NCBI GenBank assembly: GCA_964059195.1
Contig: CAXKWD010000013.1
Coordinates: forward strand, 24,652,611-24,716,610
DNA: 64,000 nucleotides
Origin: Ectobius pallidus
Lineage: Eukaryota; Arthropoda; Insecta; Blattodea; Ectobiidae
Direction of reading: 5' to 3'
Positions within the stretch are counted from its first letter, which is position 1. Every line of letters begins with the position of its first letter. The notes under the pieces were generated by a model, which did not search any database, had not been told where the DNA came from, and saw only the letters and a list, made by a program, of their open reading frames with translations. Shown piece by piece: positions 45,680 to 56,962 of the stretch. A program made the position numbers and the translations under genes.

Positions 45680-47025
45680 TGGAACAAGTTGATGTTATTT
45701 AAAAAAATACATATCTTGCCAGCGGTCGGCATCTTACGGTCTGGAGCGTAGAAACAGCAAGTGATTATATGTTGTAACAACTTCATTTTAAAACTGCCTT
45801 CGCTCCTATGGGATGCCGATTCTGACTGGATCTGTACACTTGAGTTCGATCCCGGTACATTCTCGGATTTTTGTGTTCTATTGTAGACTGAAACCTCGTG
45901 TCCAAACCTGGTTTGGGAAAGAAGTAGCGTCACCGGACTACGAATCCATCAATAACAGCCGTATAAGTATGCATGTTGACCAAATTTTCCTCACAATTAG
46001 CACTGAAATCTAAGAACGCAGGTAGGTGCGCAGAAGTCTGATTGCATATTTCGCCAATAAGTTCTAATATACTCAATTCACAATTGCAAATTAATAGTTT
46101 CTATTGCATATAAAATGCATACTAAAAGACAGTCGTATTTAAGAGTGACTTTCCAGACGGTGCCAAGTCATTTAGAAGCGATTTTTCGCTTTGCAGGTTA
46201 AAGGCATGATGGCCCATACAACTATACAGGAATACACTTGAAATGTTCCGAGTTATTCCCTTTTAAATCTTACAATTTATCCGAAGTGTGCTAAGTTAGC
46301 AGTTTAATGTTCCAAACTGTGTATAGGCGCATTAGTCGGTTGGGGCTCTGCCTTGCGAGATTTATCGTTGATTATTCCATTCTAGTGTATTTTCATTTTT
46401 CAACAGTGACATGGTAAATGATTCTGTTACTGGACATTATTATATAACATCAGCTATGAAAATATTTCTTTTTATTGTAACATGATCATTATTAAGCTAT
46501 AGTTTACTTTCAGTTTTATAATAAAAATATATAAATTAGGCCTAATCAACAGTTCCACAACATTTTTTCCCAAGCGTTTTAAGTGAAGTGGATTTAGCCG
46601 TGACCCCCGAGACAAGAAAGCCTCATCGTCAATGTAACTAGCTGCAGAGCCTCCCGCGAGATATGATTACGAATCTTGCGTTAATATGTAATTTCTTCTT
46701 CTTAAACAAAGAAACTATGTGCTAATGATTTATGTTCCTTGCCTCCGGAATTCATGGAGTTGAGTTTCTTTCCTGCAAACTTTAAAGATTCGATTTTCGT
46801 TCTCGCAAATATATCGATAAACTCGTAATCTCTCGTGGGATTACCTGTGATAAAACTATTAATTACATACATAGATGTCTCGTCCTTGTAGGCTAGATAG
46901 GATACTATGTTCATTAAATCTTCAAGGATACAGCCTATAGTTTGTCATATTAAAATATACATGAATTTTATAAAATATCATGTACGGAAACTTCCCATCA
47001 TTTTAATACATAAGATATTTTAACT
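45680..47025. other. No recognisable feature
   Basis: Contains a box-B-like GAGTTCGATCCCGGTAC at about 45842 that may be another SINE trace. No genes recognised. Confidence 0.45.
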
Positions 47026-47028
47026 TAC

Positions 47029-47177
47029 TCTGCTGTAAAACGTAGGTTCAAAATATCTCTTGATTGATCTTATCCAATTCTTCTTAAGTTCGGTTTCCTT
47101 TCGAAAATTAAACACTGCCACTTTGGACCATTTCTATAGTTCCCCTTACACTCAGGCACTGAACAAGAATATGGCAT
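47029..47177 (-). pseudogene. THAP-type zinc-finger exon with a frameshift
   Basis: The start at 47177 gives MPYSCSVPECKGNYRNGPK, the opening of a THAP C2CH zinc finger (M-P-x-x-C-x-V-P-x-C...NY..G). Beyond this the same frame runs into a stop, but one base out of frame it continues VAVFNFRKETELKKNWIRSI, with the F.FP-like strand and the invariant Trp of THAP. One base is therefore missing near 47125. A GTAAGT donor-like site follows at 47028-47023 (minus). THAP domains bind DNA and occur in host regulators and P-element transposases; which this was cannot be told. The later CysHis pair would be in a further exon, not seen. Confidence 0.7.
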
Positions 47178-47599
47178 GTTTGCAGAAATATTAATTTCAA
47201 AACATAATATATATCCACAGACGTAAGAAAACGATTGTAATTTTAATATAACACTACCTATTAACACCGGTCTCATGTAACGTACTCACAGCAAAACGCC
47301 ATTGCCATTTTAGTACCAGCATGCTATGCGAGAGCAGATTTGTATCCCTACTCTTGATGTTATATCTCGATGAGAACTTCTTGTCTCGCTTGTACACAGT
47401 TCATACCCATAATATATGGAAATGGTGAACAGTATTATTACTGAGCACAACATAAGATTCCAAAAATTAAATGCTTTCAAAGTCAAAGTCCTCCTTCAGA
47501 ACGCTCAAAAAATTTCCAACTAAAAAAAAAGTCTCCTGAAAAGTAGCTTTTTCACTCAGTACCGTTTGGAAAGTCACTCTTCCATTATTTTGTGTCCTG

Positions 47600-47765
47600 G
47601 AGGAATTACGATATCGCTAAATTTAGAGCTCCGGTCAGGAAAACCACCATTAACGGCCGTGGGTGTCGGCATGCTGACGACATGCCCCCCAATCCTGTCA
47701 TCTGCCTGTGGCAGAAGACGCAGCAGTCGGGTGGTAGGCCAAAATCCCTCCAGGGATGAAGCGCC
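47600..47765 (+). mobile_element. SINE family 2, copy f (opposite orientation)
   Basis: CGGTCAGGAAAACCACCATT, AACGGCCGTGGGTGTCGGCA, GACATGCCCCCCAATCCTGT and CATCCCTGGAGGGATTTTGG (reversed) match family 2 in reverse. The tRNA-like head is missing. Despite two open frames here nothing is coding. Confidence 0.8.
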
Positions 47766-47779
47766 ACGGAATTTAGTTT

Positions 47780-49365
47780 AAATTTAGAGCAATTCAATAT
47801 GATTTAATGGTAGGTCAATATAGCTTTCTTGTGGCTACTTATCTGAATCGGAATAATCTCTTCAAGAGAATTGGATGTGAAAGAATTATCTGATTTCTTT
47901 ATGGGCCAAGGGAAATAAAGTATTTAGCATTGCTTCATTGTGTGGGTTTCCAATCTATCAGTTTGTAGCGAGCAGGATGGGTGGTTCGGAACGTGACGAA
48001 AATAAGTCAGTTGCCAGGCTTTTAACATAATACCGCACCAATCGCTCTGCTTGAATATATATGACCTCATTTTGTTCCCCCAAGCCGTGACACACATACT
48101 ATAGTGATTAAGATAATAGTAATAAAAATGATAGTTGACAATTAAAACTATAAAATACAACTGACAAAAATACAACAGGAGAATTATTGTGCAGTTCCTA
48201 TGATAAATTTCATAATTTTCTCCGTAGCTACAGCAAATCGCCATAAAAGTCAGGTCCATTATTCACTGGAGAAGTTTACTAAATCTTCCAGATATGGATA
48301 TATGATTGAATATAGTTCTCAGCTTCATCTCACTCAAATGGTATAGGGCAGAGTAGAAAACTACAATGGAAAAATAGATTACGGTTAATTAGCTAATATT
48401 TTGGATGTAGTTTGTAGGCAGTATTCTTTACAGTTACACTAGAAAATTGTAAAAAAGATTGCTTCTCTTTCTGTTTTCAAATTACAGGACTTGCTTTTGC
48501 GTTCGTAATCGTTAAATTTCATATCAAATTCGAATTATTATTTTGTTAAGTATTTGATAATTAAGTCGCCTCTACTAGTGCAAGTCAAAACTTCAGGCTA
48601 ATTTACTCAATTTGTTTTTAGGTTTCAATACATTAAAGGTTGCCTTAAACATTTTGTCTTATTTGATTTAAAATTTTCCTTTATTAATTAATATTTTACT
48701 TGAAAGAACTAACTTGAAGATATGCACTAGAAAATAAAATAATAAATTGTAGTAAACGCTATTAAAAACGTGCATTAAGCAATAATTTGGATCATGATCC
48801 AATACGTTAAAAAAAACTATTAGGAAGAACTATATATACTGAGGTATTCATGACGATGCAGGAGACTCAAAAAATCTTTACTGTTGGGTATACAGTTGTG
48901 AATTTCTCATTAGTAAAGCTTTATCCCTGTATACTATTCTATGTGGAACTTGGCCTTCTCAATTTCAAAACATTAGTCTTACCATTCCAATTTTCAGGGC
49001 TCATACGTTCGCCCAATGTTCTGTAACATTTTCAAGTGAAAGGCTATGTTTTTTAATAGTCGGTATGATTTTTTCTTTAGAAATTCGGAATATAAATAAT
49101 TTCATATACTGTAGGCCTAATTAGATTGTTATAGGCCTGTACCAGGTTAATGATGCTTTCATATAGAACAAGTGCGCAATATTCCGGGCAAGTATTTCGG
49201 ATGCAGTTTGTAAGTAGTATTGTATTATCAGATACAAGTGTGGTTAAGGGCCTTGTTGGAGAATCGAGGAAGAGTTTCAAAAGTATGGCCGAAGGCTAAT
49301 TTTAATTTGGTAGCAAAAGATACATCGAGTATTCATATGATGATCAGGCGCAAGTAGTCGAAACT
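47780..49365. other. No recognisable feature
   Basis: AT-rich sequence. Open frames at 47924-48259 and 49077-49280 have no recognised motif. Confidence 0.5.
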
Positions 49366-49499
49366 GCATAAAAACAAGTATTTCCTGATTTGAGTCTACA
49401 CTTAACTTCTGCCGTAATATCATTTGTGTCTGTAATTACTGTTCCCAGATATTTTAATTTTTCCACTTGCTGTCTAATATTTTGTGGAGCATAATTTTG

Positions 49500-49800
49500 A
49501 TGTTAGGGGTACACCGTGGTGTAGTGGTTCACGCACTGCACTACAAACCGGATGGTCGCGGGTTTGATTCCCGATGAGGTCGTTAAGATTTTTCAATTGG
49601 CCTAATCCTTCGTGTGGCACTGAGGTCGACTCAGCCTCTAACAGAAATGAGTATCAAGAGCAATCCTGGGGGTAAGGGCGGCCGGTGCGTAAGGCTTGAC
49701 AACCTTACTACCTTCACGTGCCGAATGTTCTAAAAATCTGGGAGCCTCATATTCCTGGAATCCTAAGGGCCTCCATGGCCTGTATAGGGAACACTTTAAT
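49500..49800 (+). mobile_element. SINE family 5, copy b, inserted in a LINE
   Basis: tRNA-like head CACCGTGGTGTAGTGGTTCA (box A) and CGCGGGTTTGATTCCCG (box B), then GAGGTCGACTCAGCCTCTAA, GGTGCGTAAGGCTTGACAAC, CACGTGCCGAATGTTC and a tail at about 49790-49800. It matches 17200-17512. It splits the LINE reading frame. Target duplication not clear. Confidence 0.85.
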
Positions 49801-50662
49801 TTACTTTTTATTATTCTGACGTTCCATGATCATATACTTAGTTTTTTCTGTATTAATTTCGAATCCAACATTTCTGCAGGCCTCGAAAAGACTTTCTGCA
49901 TTTCTCTCGATTGCGTTTATGTCATCGCACAACAAGCATACATTATCTGCGTAAGCTAAAGTCGGGTGACTGCCATTTAATTCTAGGCCTACCTTATTTT
50001 CATAAACTTTCCTAATGGCATATTCCAAAGCGAAATTAAAAAGTAAAGGCGATAGTGCATCTCCTTGCTTCAAACCGCTTCTAATGGCAAACCTATCTGA
50101 TATAAATGTTTCCAATCCTGACTCTGCTATAGGTTCCATTTAGACACATTTTAATCAGCCTAACTAACTTCTTTGGTATCCAAAACTCAATGAGGATATT
50201 GTACAATTTGTCTCGCCTAACTGAATCATATGCTCTTTTAAAATCTATGTATAGCTGGTGAACAGACTTATTATATTCCCACTTTTTCTCCAAGATCTGG
50301 CGGATAAAAATTATATGATCAATGGTTGATCTATTTCGCCTAAATCCATATCGGTGATCTCAATTATTTCCTCCGCATATTGGGTTAATCTTGACAGCAG
50401 TATGTTAAATAGAATTTTGTACGATGTTGATAAGAAAGAAATTCCTCGATAGTTGTTACATTCGGCCCCATATCCCTTTTTATGGATCGCTATAATGATA
50501 GATTCTTTCCATTCCTTTGGCAATTCCTCCTTTCTCCAAATCATAGGAATGAGTTTATGGATCTCTAAATTTAATCTATCCCCACCTGCCTTAATTAATT
50601 CTGCTGGAATCTGGTCAACGTCTGGAGATTTGTCACAATATTCATATATGGTTATTAAATAG
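49801..50662 (-). pseudogene. LINE reverse transcriptase, broken
   Basis: From 50662 down, the RT motifs appear in order: SPDVDQIPAELIK near the start, then WKESIIIAIHKKG and NNYRGISFLSTSYKI (RT motifs 1-2), HQLYIDFKRAYDSV (motif A, catalytic Asp in DFKRAYD), SGLKQGDALSPLLF (motif B) and LAYADNVCLL (motif C). Motif C reads YADN where YADD is required, so the second catalytic Asp is lost. Frames shift at about 50300 and 50130. Downstream coding is cut by the SINE. Inactive. The NNYRGI and LKQGD(A)LSP forms are those of LINEs and not of retroviruses. Confidence 0.9.
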
Positions 50663-50669
50663 ACTCAGT

Positions 50670-51465
50670 TTGATACAAATTGAAAAATTTTAAATTCCTC
50701 TTACGCCTTTCTAAATGCTTCCAGAAATTAAGTTTTGTTTTTTTTTGTTTTCTCAAATCCTGATAAAATTTACTTGGGTCTTTTAAAAACAAATGCTGCA
50801 CTGAAAAGTCTCTTGAGATCATAATATTATTCTGTTATACCTGAGCAACACACCTAGCCCACTAGCAGTGCAGGTAGCCTACATCTTTAGAATACGGGGC
50901 TTACGTTTATCAATCAGTTCAGGAACGTGGCTGGTCATCCACTACAAAATTTAACATACTGATAAATAATTAATTTTATACAATCTGTGTTATCCGTTGC
51001 GGTCGACGCCTGTAATATTTCCCAACACATTCACGTATTGACAGCTTTTGAAATATATGCTTTTGTTCCATTGCCTGCCCGCACTGCTGCCCTAATGCAC
51101 TTACATCATAGCTACTGAAACCGCAACATTCACCATGCATCACAGCTAATAAATACTACTGGTAATTTTGTAATTAGTGTCCAGTCATAATGTATAGGAC
51201 ACTCCAAACTCTCCCAATCTTCCAAAGCATTTATGTCTATACTCTCTCATGGATTTTTAATATAAGAGCAAGTTAGTTTTATTTCCGTTACACAGTACGG
51301 AGTTTTACATGAACGAATCATTGAAACAAAAATAATTAAACCTGACGCTCCCATGTTATAAGATCTTAATAAAAAATCATCATATTACCTATTTAAATTA
51401 TTAAATGGGTTTTGTCCAAGCCAAATGACGTAATTCTCACTATTTTTTTCGGAAATGAGGTTACT
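50670..51465. other. No recognisable feature
   Basis: AT-rich sequence with a T-rich tract near 50735. Nothing recognised. Confidence 0.45.
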
Positions 51466-51467
51466 AC

Positions 51468-51728
51468 CTGGCGCTAAAATCCCAGAAGGGACAAGGCCTA
51501 CCACCCGACCGCTGCGTCATCCACGGCCGTTAATGGCGGTTCCCATGCCCGGAGCCGCTACTTCTCTATCAAGTAACTCTTCAATTTGAACCACAAGAAT
51601 GACCCCTACCCCAAGGTGCACCCCTACCAGACCTCCCTACCTGAGAAAAATCCGAGGAGGTACCGGGAATCGAACCCGGGCCGACGGATCTGTAGTTAGC
51701 GACGCTAACCACAAGACCACGCCGGCGA
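51468..51728 (-). mobile_element. SINE family 2, copy g (with tRNA-like head)
   Basis: CTGGCGCTAAAATCCCAGAA, CCACCCGACCGCTGCGTCAT, GGCGGTTCCCATGCCCGGAG, ACCAGACCTCCCTACCTGAG, and head GGGAATCGAACCCGGGCC with AGCGACGCTAACCACAAGAC (reverse of box A). A short internal segment seen in other copies (GCAGATGGCAGG...) is missing. The best copy for defining the family 2 head. Confidence 0.85.
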
Positions 51729-51729
51729 T

Positions 51730-52655
51730 CACACGTAGGTAGCTGGTACTGAAATATAAATGCTGGCCAAAGCAGGTAACCCTACAAAAATTCTTTGATG
51801 AGTATAAAGTTTGAAAATAATTACAAGCTCTTTTTTAAAGTCTCTAATTCAAGCTGGCCATTAGGCATTATCGTCAATAAATAGCTGAGAGCACTAGTCA
51901 AAATTACTACTGATTAACCCACTAATATGATCAGATCAGCAAGTCAATTAGTGTGATTATCGAAGTTGCAGTGACTATTAATACTTTTCTGCAAATTTTG
52001 TGCGGTAAAAGTTAATACATGTTGGGTGTAAGAAACTATGTGAGAACAGATTCCCGGGCCGTGCAGAGAAGGGAATCGCACATTCTGTTTGGGCAAAGTG
52101 GCAGTCGTCTCCATTTTAAAAATAACCCAAATATCCCGTAATTTTTTTTTTTAACTATATAAATCGAAACATTCCTGAAGATTCTACCCTTCGATAGGAG
52201 CACGTGTACCGCTGTTATGAAGACACAGTTCGATAAATTTGCGTCCAAGTCAATTTTTGTGCCAATTGACGAAACAAGTCGTTCGCTACGTTGCAAAAAG
52301 GAAATTACTTTATTTTCCTTAGTTATTAGGCTATTTTCAGGATATTAAGTATTTTTAGGCAATTTCTATGTCTTCAACTTCCGAGCCCGACACTTTATCC
52401 TGGGGAAGATAATTCAAAAGAAAAGATTTTATTCCAGCATGGTAACACCGGGATTCAACGGTTTTCTATCCAGTAGACTAGGTTCCAAATTCCCCTGAAA
52501 ATATTCGGAATTAACAAATATCCATTCAGAGAGCTAATGGATTGCGAGACAGAGTTCTACTGTAGATTTGTAGGATTTGTTCGCGGAGAAAATCCTGATC
52601 CAAACCCTAGTGGAAGATATTTGTTTGTTGTGGTTAATTAATAACGTTTGTGTAC
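51730..52655. other. No recognisable feature
   Basis: AT-rich sequence. A minus frame at 52036-52296 has no motif. Confidence 0.45.
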
Positions 52656-52658
52656 TAA

Positions 52659-53028
52659 GGACCTTTTCACACTGGCTCACTTGTGACGGTCACCGGTTTT
52701 TGCAGTGAAAACACCTGGGTCACTTCTAGTACTGCCAATAGTAGCTACATGACAAAACAATTTGTAATCGCTTTTGACATCCCAAATGGCAGGTCGACAT
52801 TCCACTTCACTTATAAAATCTTCAGTATTAATCAAATCTAAACAGGATAACTAGTTTCGCTGAGACCGATTATACAACTGAATTGTGTATAAACAACTTG
52901 CATTGTTGGCAGTCATAATAAAAGTGACCGTGCGGTGGCCGTCACGAGTGACCCAGTGTGAATGCTCCCATTTAAACCAATGCTTCTTCACCGGTGACCG
53001 TCACATGTAACCAAGTTTGAAAAGGCTC
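52659..53028. mobile_element. PIF/Harbinger-like MITE with TAA duplication
   Basis: Ends GGACCTTTTCACACTGG and, reversed, GAGCCTTTTCAAACTTGG, each followed inward by TGTGACGGTCACCGG. TAA lies at 52656-52658 and 53029-53031. A further internal GTGACCG/CGGTCAC pairing lies near 52925. 370 bp, non-coding. Confidence 0.8.
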
Positions 53029-53031
53029 TAA

Positions 53032-54085
53032 AACTTAGGCTTGTAACCTTCATCGGTGTGCCAAAGTTTTATACCAGAACAAATATTAGTGTATAACACA
53101 GTCTTTTTATATATGTTTTTATATAATTTCTGTATTTGTTTAATCTCGACAAGATAATTCTATTAATTTATCATTACATTTGATGTGCTTCTGATTCTGT
53201 GAGCAAGCGAAAGAGCTTCTAATTCTGATCGGGTCTCGTCTGCTAATAGGCCTATACCACTGGTGAATATAGGATAGACATTATTCCAGCCCCACATGCA
53301 TACATACACACCAATGTTGATGAATGACTTTCAATAAACCACGTCAACACAATGCCGGTAAGGATGGAACAATTGGCTGACAAAGCCTTTTATATTTATA
53401 TTTATTTCTATTATATTTAATTTCATATAATTTAGAGGTAAAAACTATTGTATGCACCACGATCGTAAAATCTAAACCGACTCACCCCGTATTTCGGACG
53501 TGAATCGTGGTTGCTGTAAGCACAAAACCTGTGGTTACGTCCTTTCAGTTTATTACATTATGTTTCACAGACATTATGAAAAAGAATAGAATTAAAGTTC
53601 TTAAGGAACATACATTACTCTATAAATTACTTATTATTTTTGTAGGTTTCGTTGTATGCTACCAAAGTAAACGTGTACAATGTACAATTTTATTACTTGT
53701 AGTCCGTGAACCAGAAGATTTATTGACTGAATATTACGCAGTGAACATATAAAAGGCTTTCAAGCTGCGGTTCAATTCGTTCCAGACATTTTTCTGAACA
53801 TTCGCACTTGTAGCATAGCGCACTTGTACAACGCGTCAGTACCAACTAAGCTATTCTCTTGCGAATAACACGAATGCCACTTCGTATTTCAAAACACACA
53901 GACATGGAACATATGTAACATAACTTCTTTTAAAGGCATTTCGAATGGAGAAAGATTTATAACTTCCTATAGGCTACATAAATGATTCAAACATAGGCCG
54001 AGATACGTAAAATGATGACAACTCTAAAATATTTCCTTCTAAAATCGCAGTTACAACAAATGTGATTGAACTGGCCTCCTTGTTT
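53032..54085. other. No recognisable feature
   Basis: AT-rich sequence. The plus frame at 53507-53752 has hydrophobic stretches but no motif I recognise. Confidence 0.45.
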
Positions 54086-54179
54086 ACTCTAACCCAAGCC
54101 TTTCCAACTGAGGTGATTCCACGGAGCAGGCCAGCACTAGTGTAACACCAGAAGACGCTCCACAGGTCTAGTCAGCGCT

Positions 54180-54955
54180 CAGCTTACGAAAGCAATTATT
54201 AATAACAATTTTGTAAACACAACGCATGTCAAGGATAGAGTGAACGCCGCACTGAGAGCAATGAGCGACATCAAGCACCTCCAGGAGATGTCACTGCAGA
54301 CAGCATTGAAACTTTTCCAGTTGAAAATAGTACCGGTAGCGACATATGGACTAGAGAATATATGGCATCATCTAAGTTACACGAATCTGGCAGACATAGA
54401 AAAAATTAAGGCCACATACCTGAAACGAGTCCTAGGCCTATCGAAGTTCACCCCCTCACGACTCACATATGTGATGACAGGAGAGTTGCCGCTTGTAGAG
54501 GACCTGAGACTGCAGCTTCTTCTGCAGTCCACCCCCAGCTACGAGAGACTGTTACGGGACATGCAAGAGAAGCGGAAAGAAATATGGGATGACTTCTACA
54601 GCAAGGACGCGATGATATGCAAAGACTGGACGAAACCTCTATACGACCTACGACACATAGTGACCAGATTCGCGACGCACGGCTTCCATTTCAAAGTGTG
54701 CAAAATTAGGAAATACCACCAACCAGGAAATGCGTGTGAATGTTCGTGGTGCGGAAAAAAGTGTGACAGGTACCACGCAATGTGGTGTGAGAAGAGACAG
54801 TTATCATTGACTCAACTGAGCGCCGAACAATAGTGTTATATACCAATGCATATTTTGTGCTTTACATTAATTATAATATTATAAACACACCACTTATTCT
54901 CTACGTATATTCTGTTTGCCTTTGTGTACATTTAGAATTTAAGTCGACTGTTAAC
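54180..54955 (+). mobile_element. 5'-truncated LINE inside the hAT element
   Basis: Coding sequence from about 54200 to 54833, then about 120 bp of AT-rich 3' UTR. hAT coding sequence resumes at about 54958 on the other strand, which brackets the insertion. Confidence 0.7.
54240..54833 (+). pseudogene. LINE polymerase C-terminal domain (intact frame, truncated gene)
   Basis: A 197-residue frame begins in the region just after the RT palm: QTALKLFQLKIVPVATYGLE, then IEKIKATYLKRVLGLSKFT and SRLTYVMTGELPLVEDLR, blocks typical of insect LINE polymerases (PVATYG.E.IW, LK.FL.R.LG..K.T.SRL.Y). It ends with a Cys/His cluster CECSWCGKKCDRYHAMWC, the usual CCHC-type tail of such proteins. The frame is open upstream of the first ATG to about 54195, consistent with 5' truncation. 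No stops in about 200 codons suggests a fairly recent insertion. It lacks the palm and endonuclease and cannot act alone. Confidence 0.8.
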
Positions 54956-54957
54956 AT

Positions 54958-55560
54958 CGTTCTGCCGCAACTAATTTACCTATATTGGGTACAATCGATT
55001 TGGCAATGGAAATTCTAAGTACGGCGTCTAAGGCAACATTAGACAGAGAAGACCTGGTTTTGCTTTTATTTAAATTCATAATTGAAAACATCTGTTCGCA
55101 TGCAAAAGTTGTACCGAACACTGACATAAATTTTAAGGCAAGTTCGTGAAGGAAATTTCCTTTGAAAAATGAAAGTAAATTGCCAGTGTAGTGGTAGTAC
55201 CTGTACTTTTATCAGCTCTGTTTGAAACCAGGAAGATGATTTTCAGGACAAATATTTCTTGTTGAGGTGCAATATCATTAATTTCTTTGAATGGGCATTG
55301 AATTCATCGTGCATATTCTGTAACGACGTCTCCAAGGTTTTCGTAAATAGACACATTTAATGATTTTAATGAAGGAAAATTTTCAAAATGTCAAGCTTTA
55401 AGTTGATCTTTAAATAATAAACTCTGCATTTTAAAAACCTTAATTCGGTCATTCATGGTGCTAATTAATTCATTTCTCCCTTGCTACTAAATATTTAAAT
55501 AATTTAAGTAAGACGTTATATCCGCTAAGAAAGCTAATTCAGGTGTCTCTTACGTCTGAC
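54958..55560 (-). pseudogene. hAT transposase C-terminus
   Basis: Reading on the minus strand from 55560: PELAFLADITSYLNYLNI, a stop, then QGRNELISTMNDRIKVF, and later (about 55140-54960) FMSVFGTTFACEQMFSIMNL followed by NKSKTRSSLSNVALDAVLRI. The last block is the hAT dimerisation domain, with the conserved (F/Y)....CE..FS.M...K...R..L....L...L order. Several frames and stops are involved, so the gene is dead. It belongs to the surrounding hAT ends. The catalytic N-terminal part is gone, partly replaced by the LINE. Confidence 0.8.
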
Positions 55561-55661
55561 GCACACCGCTACAAGGGGAAGGAGAGCACCGGGCTGCCGT
55601 TGAGTTCTGCGATGGTGCGCACCAGCGCAAAGTTCTCGAGTTGGAAAGGCCTGCTCTAAAC

Positions 55662-55995
55662 GCTTAATGGCTTTCTTTGGGACCATACCTTTGTGTGTGG
55701 TCATTTCAGTCGTTAAATTCACAACAGACCGGCTGAAGTCAGAAACATTAGACATAAACCGGTACAACAACTAAATGATAATCATAATTTATTTAGCCTA
55801 CAAAATTTTATTTAGTGAGTTAGTATGAGTTACGAATATTTATTTCTTTTATGGCAAATATTCTGTTTATAAATAATAATGTATGAGATTCCATTTGTTT
55901 TACTTATTAAATTATTGCAATACTTAAATAATTTATTATTAGTTGTGGAAATAAAGTGCCATGCTCAGATTGGTCACTTTGTTGTTCCTAGGTTT
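55662..55995. other. No recognisable feature
   Basis: Short unique segment between the hAT element and the LTR structure. A minus frame (55534-55770) straddles the hAT end and is probably fortuitous. Confidence 0.4.
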
Positions 55996-56001
55996 AGATG
56001 G

Positions 56002-56948
56002 TGTGCTGACTCATTGAGTTCATCACATTTTTTGGTACAGCTTACTGGGACATTTTGTTATGAGGTATAAAATGTGGTATAATATTTTGGTTGGTACGAG
56101 TGGTACCACTGATTAATTCCGGTTATCTGTTTGAAACTGCTTTGTCTCCCCTCCACGAAAGGGAAGGGGGCGAATTCTAGTTAACTTGGTCACATGTTGA
56201 GTATCACCAATTCTATTCTTCTTCCTTCATTTCTCAGGTATGGATGGTTGCCCGCGGGGACCGCACTCTGAGTAACTGGCAAGGTATGTAAAGACGTGTG
56301 TATTATGTTTAGGACTGTGGATCGGCCGTAAGTATGTGAACTTAATGGATATTATATACTATATGCATATAAATTCCAGTTACCGTGTTTGCTGTCGATC
56401 ACAGACTTGTGCCCTTATGGCATATTTCAACATTATACACACGGGGTTACATACCCGGAGTGTATGAGTGTGAAAATGTATCTTTCTATCTTTTCTTCTA
56501 AATGGAATCAATCCACAAGTATTACGTTAAAGGCACTATAATTTGCATCATTTTATATGGCACAGAATAAAATTAAACAAAGGAAATAATTAATTTAATG
56601 TTACTGAGTTATCCAATCACAAATGTGTATTAAACTTTTTGTTATAATTAAAATTGTTATCTATTAATCGAAATTATGGTATTAATTATTATTTGATGAT
56701 TATCCTTCTATCGGGCTTGAACCTTCAGCACCATTCCACGAGCAATTACTCTATATGCTTAAATGTCTCGCGTAAGTTTATTTACCAGCGGCTACGAATG
56801 AAAGTGCATAGGAAGTCTCCTATACACGATCATACGTTGCTGGGTGGTAAACTTATACGACACATTTAGCATCCTACGTAATGTTGAATTACCTTGGATT
56901 TCTACTGTGAAGTACAAAACAGGGGAATATGGAAAACAAAACATTACA
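56002..56948 (+). repeat. Left LTR
   Basis: Starts TGTGCTGACT and ends ACATTACA, giving TGT...ACA termini. A TATA box TATAAAA lies at 56066-56072 and a polyadenylation signal AATAAA at 56566-56571, which are plausible LTR transcription signals. 947 bp. It differs from the right LTR only at 56140 (C here, A in the reversed right LTR at 58580) by my reading. Confidence 0.92.
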
Positions 56949-56951
56949 AAA

Positions 56952-56962
56952 TGGTAGCAGAG
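56952..56962 (+). promoter_or_regulatory. Primer binding site for initiator tRNA-Met
   Basis: TGGTAGCAGAG lies 3 bp (AAA) after the left LTR and is complementary to the 3' end of initiator tRNA-Met including CCA. The match stops after 11 bases. Confidence 0.9.

Larger units (their letters stand above)
49370..50668 (-). mobile_element. LINE fragment interrupted by SINE family 5
   Basis: Minus-strand RT coding sequence runs from about 50668 to 49801 with frame breaks. After the SINE at about 49500-49800 it resumes at 49498-49370 (HQNYAPQNIRQQVEKLKYLG, then TVITDTNDITAEVKCRL). Neither the 5' nor the 3' end of the LINE is present. Confidence 0.85.
54095..55653 (-). mobile_element. hAT transposon relict with nested LINE
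   Basis: Ends CAAGCCTTTCCAACTGAGG and, reversed, CAGGCCTTTCCAACTCGAG. Flanking duplication CTCTAACC / CTCTAAAC (7 of 8) at 54087-54094 and 55654-55661. The interior holds the 3' end of a hAT transposase gene on the minus strand and a LINE on the plus strand. The 1559-bp length is therefore only partly hAT. Confidence 0.85.

Noticed and set aside
54240..54833. A host zinc-finger protein gene
   Set aside because: The C-terminal Cys/His cluster follows LINE polymerase blocks in the usual order, and the copy sits inside a hAT element.
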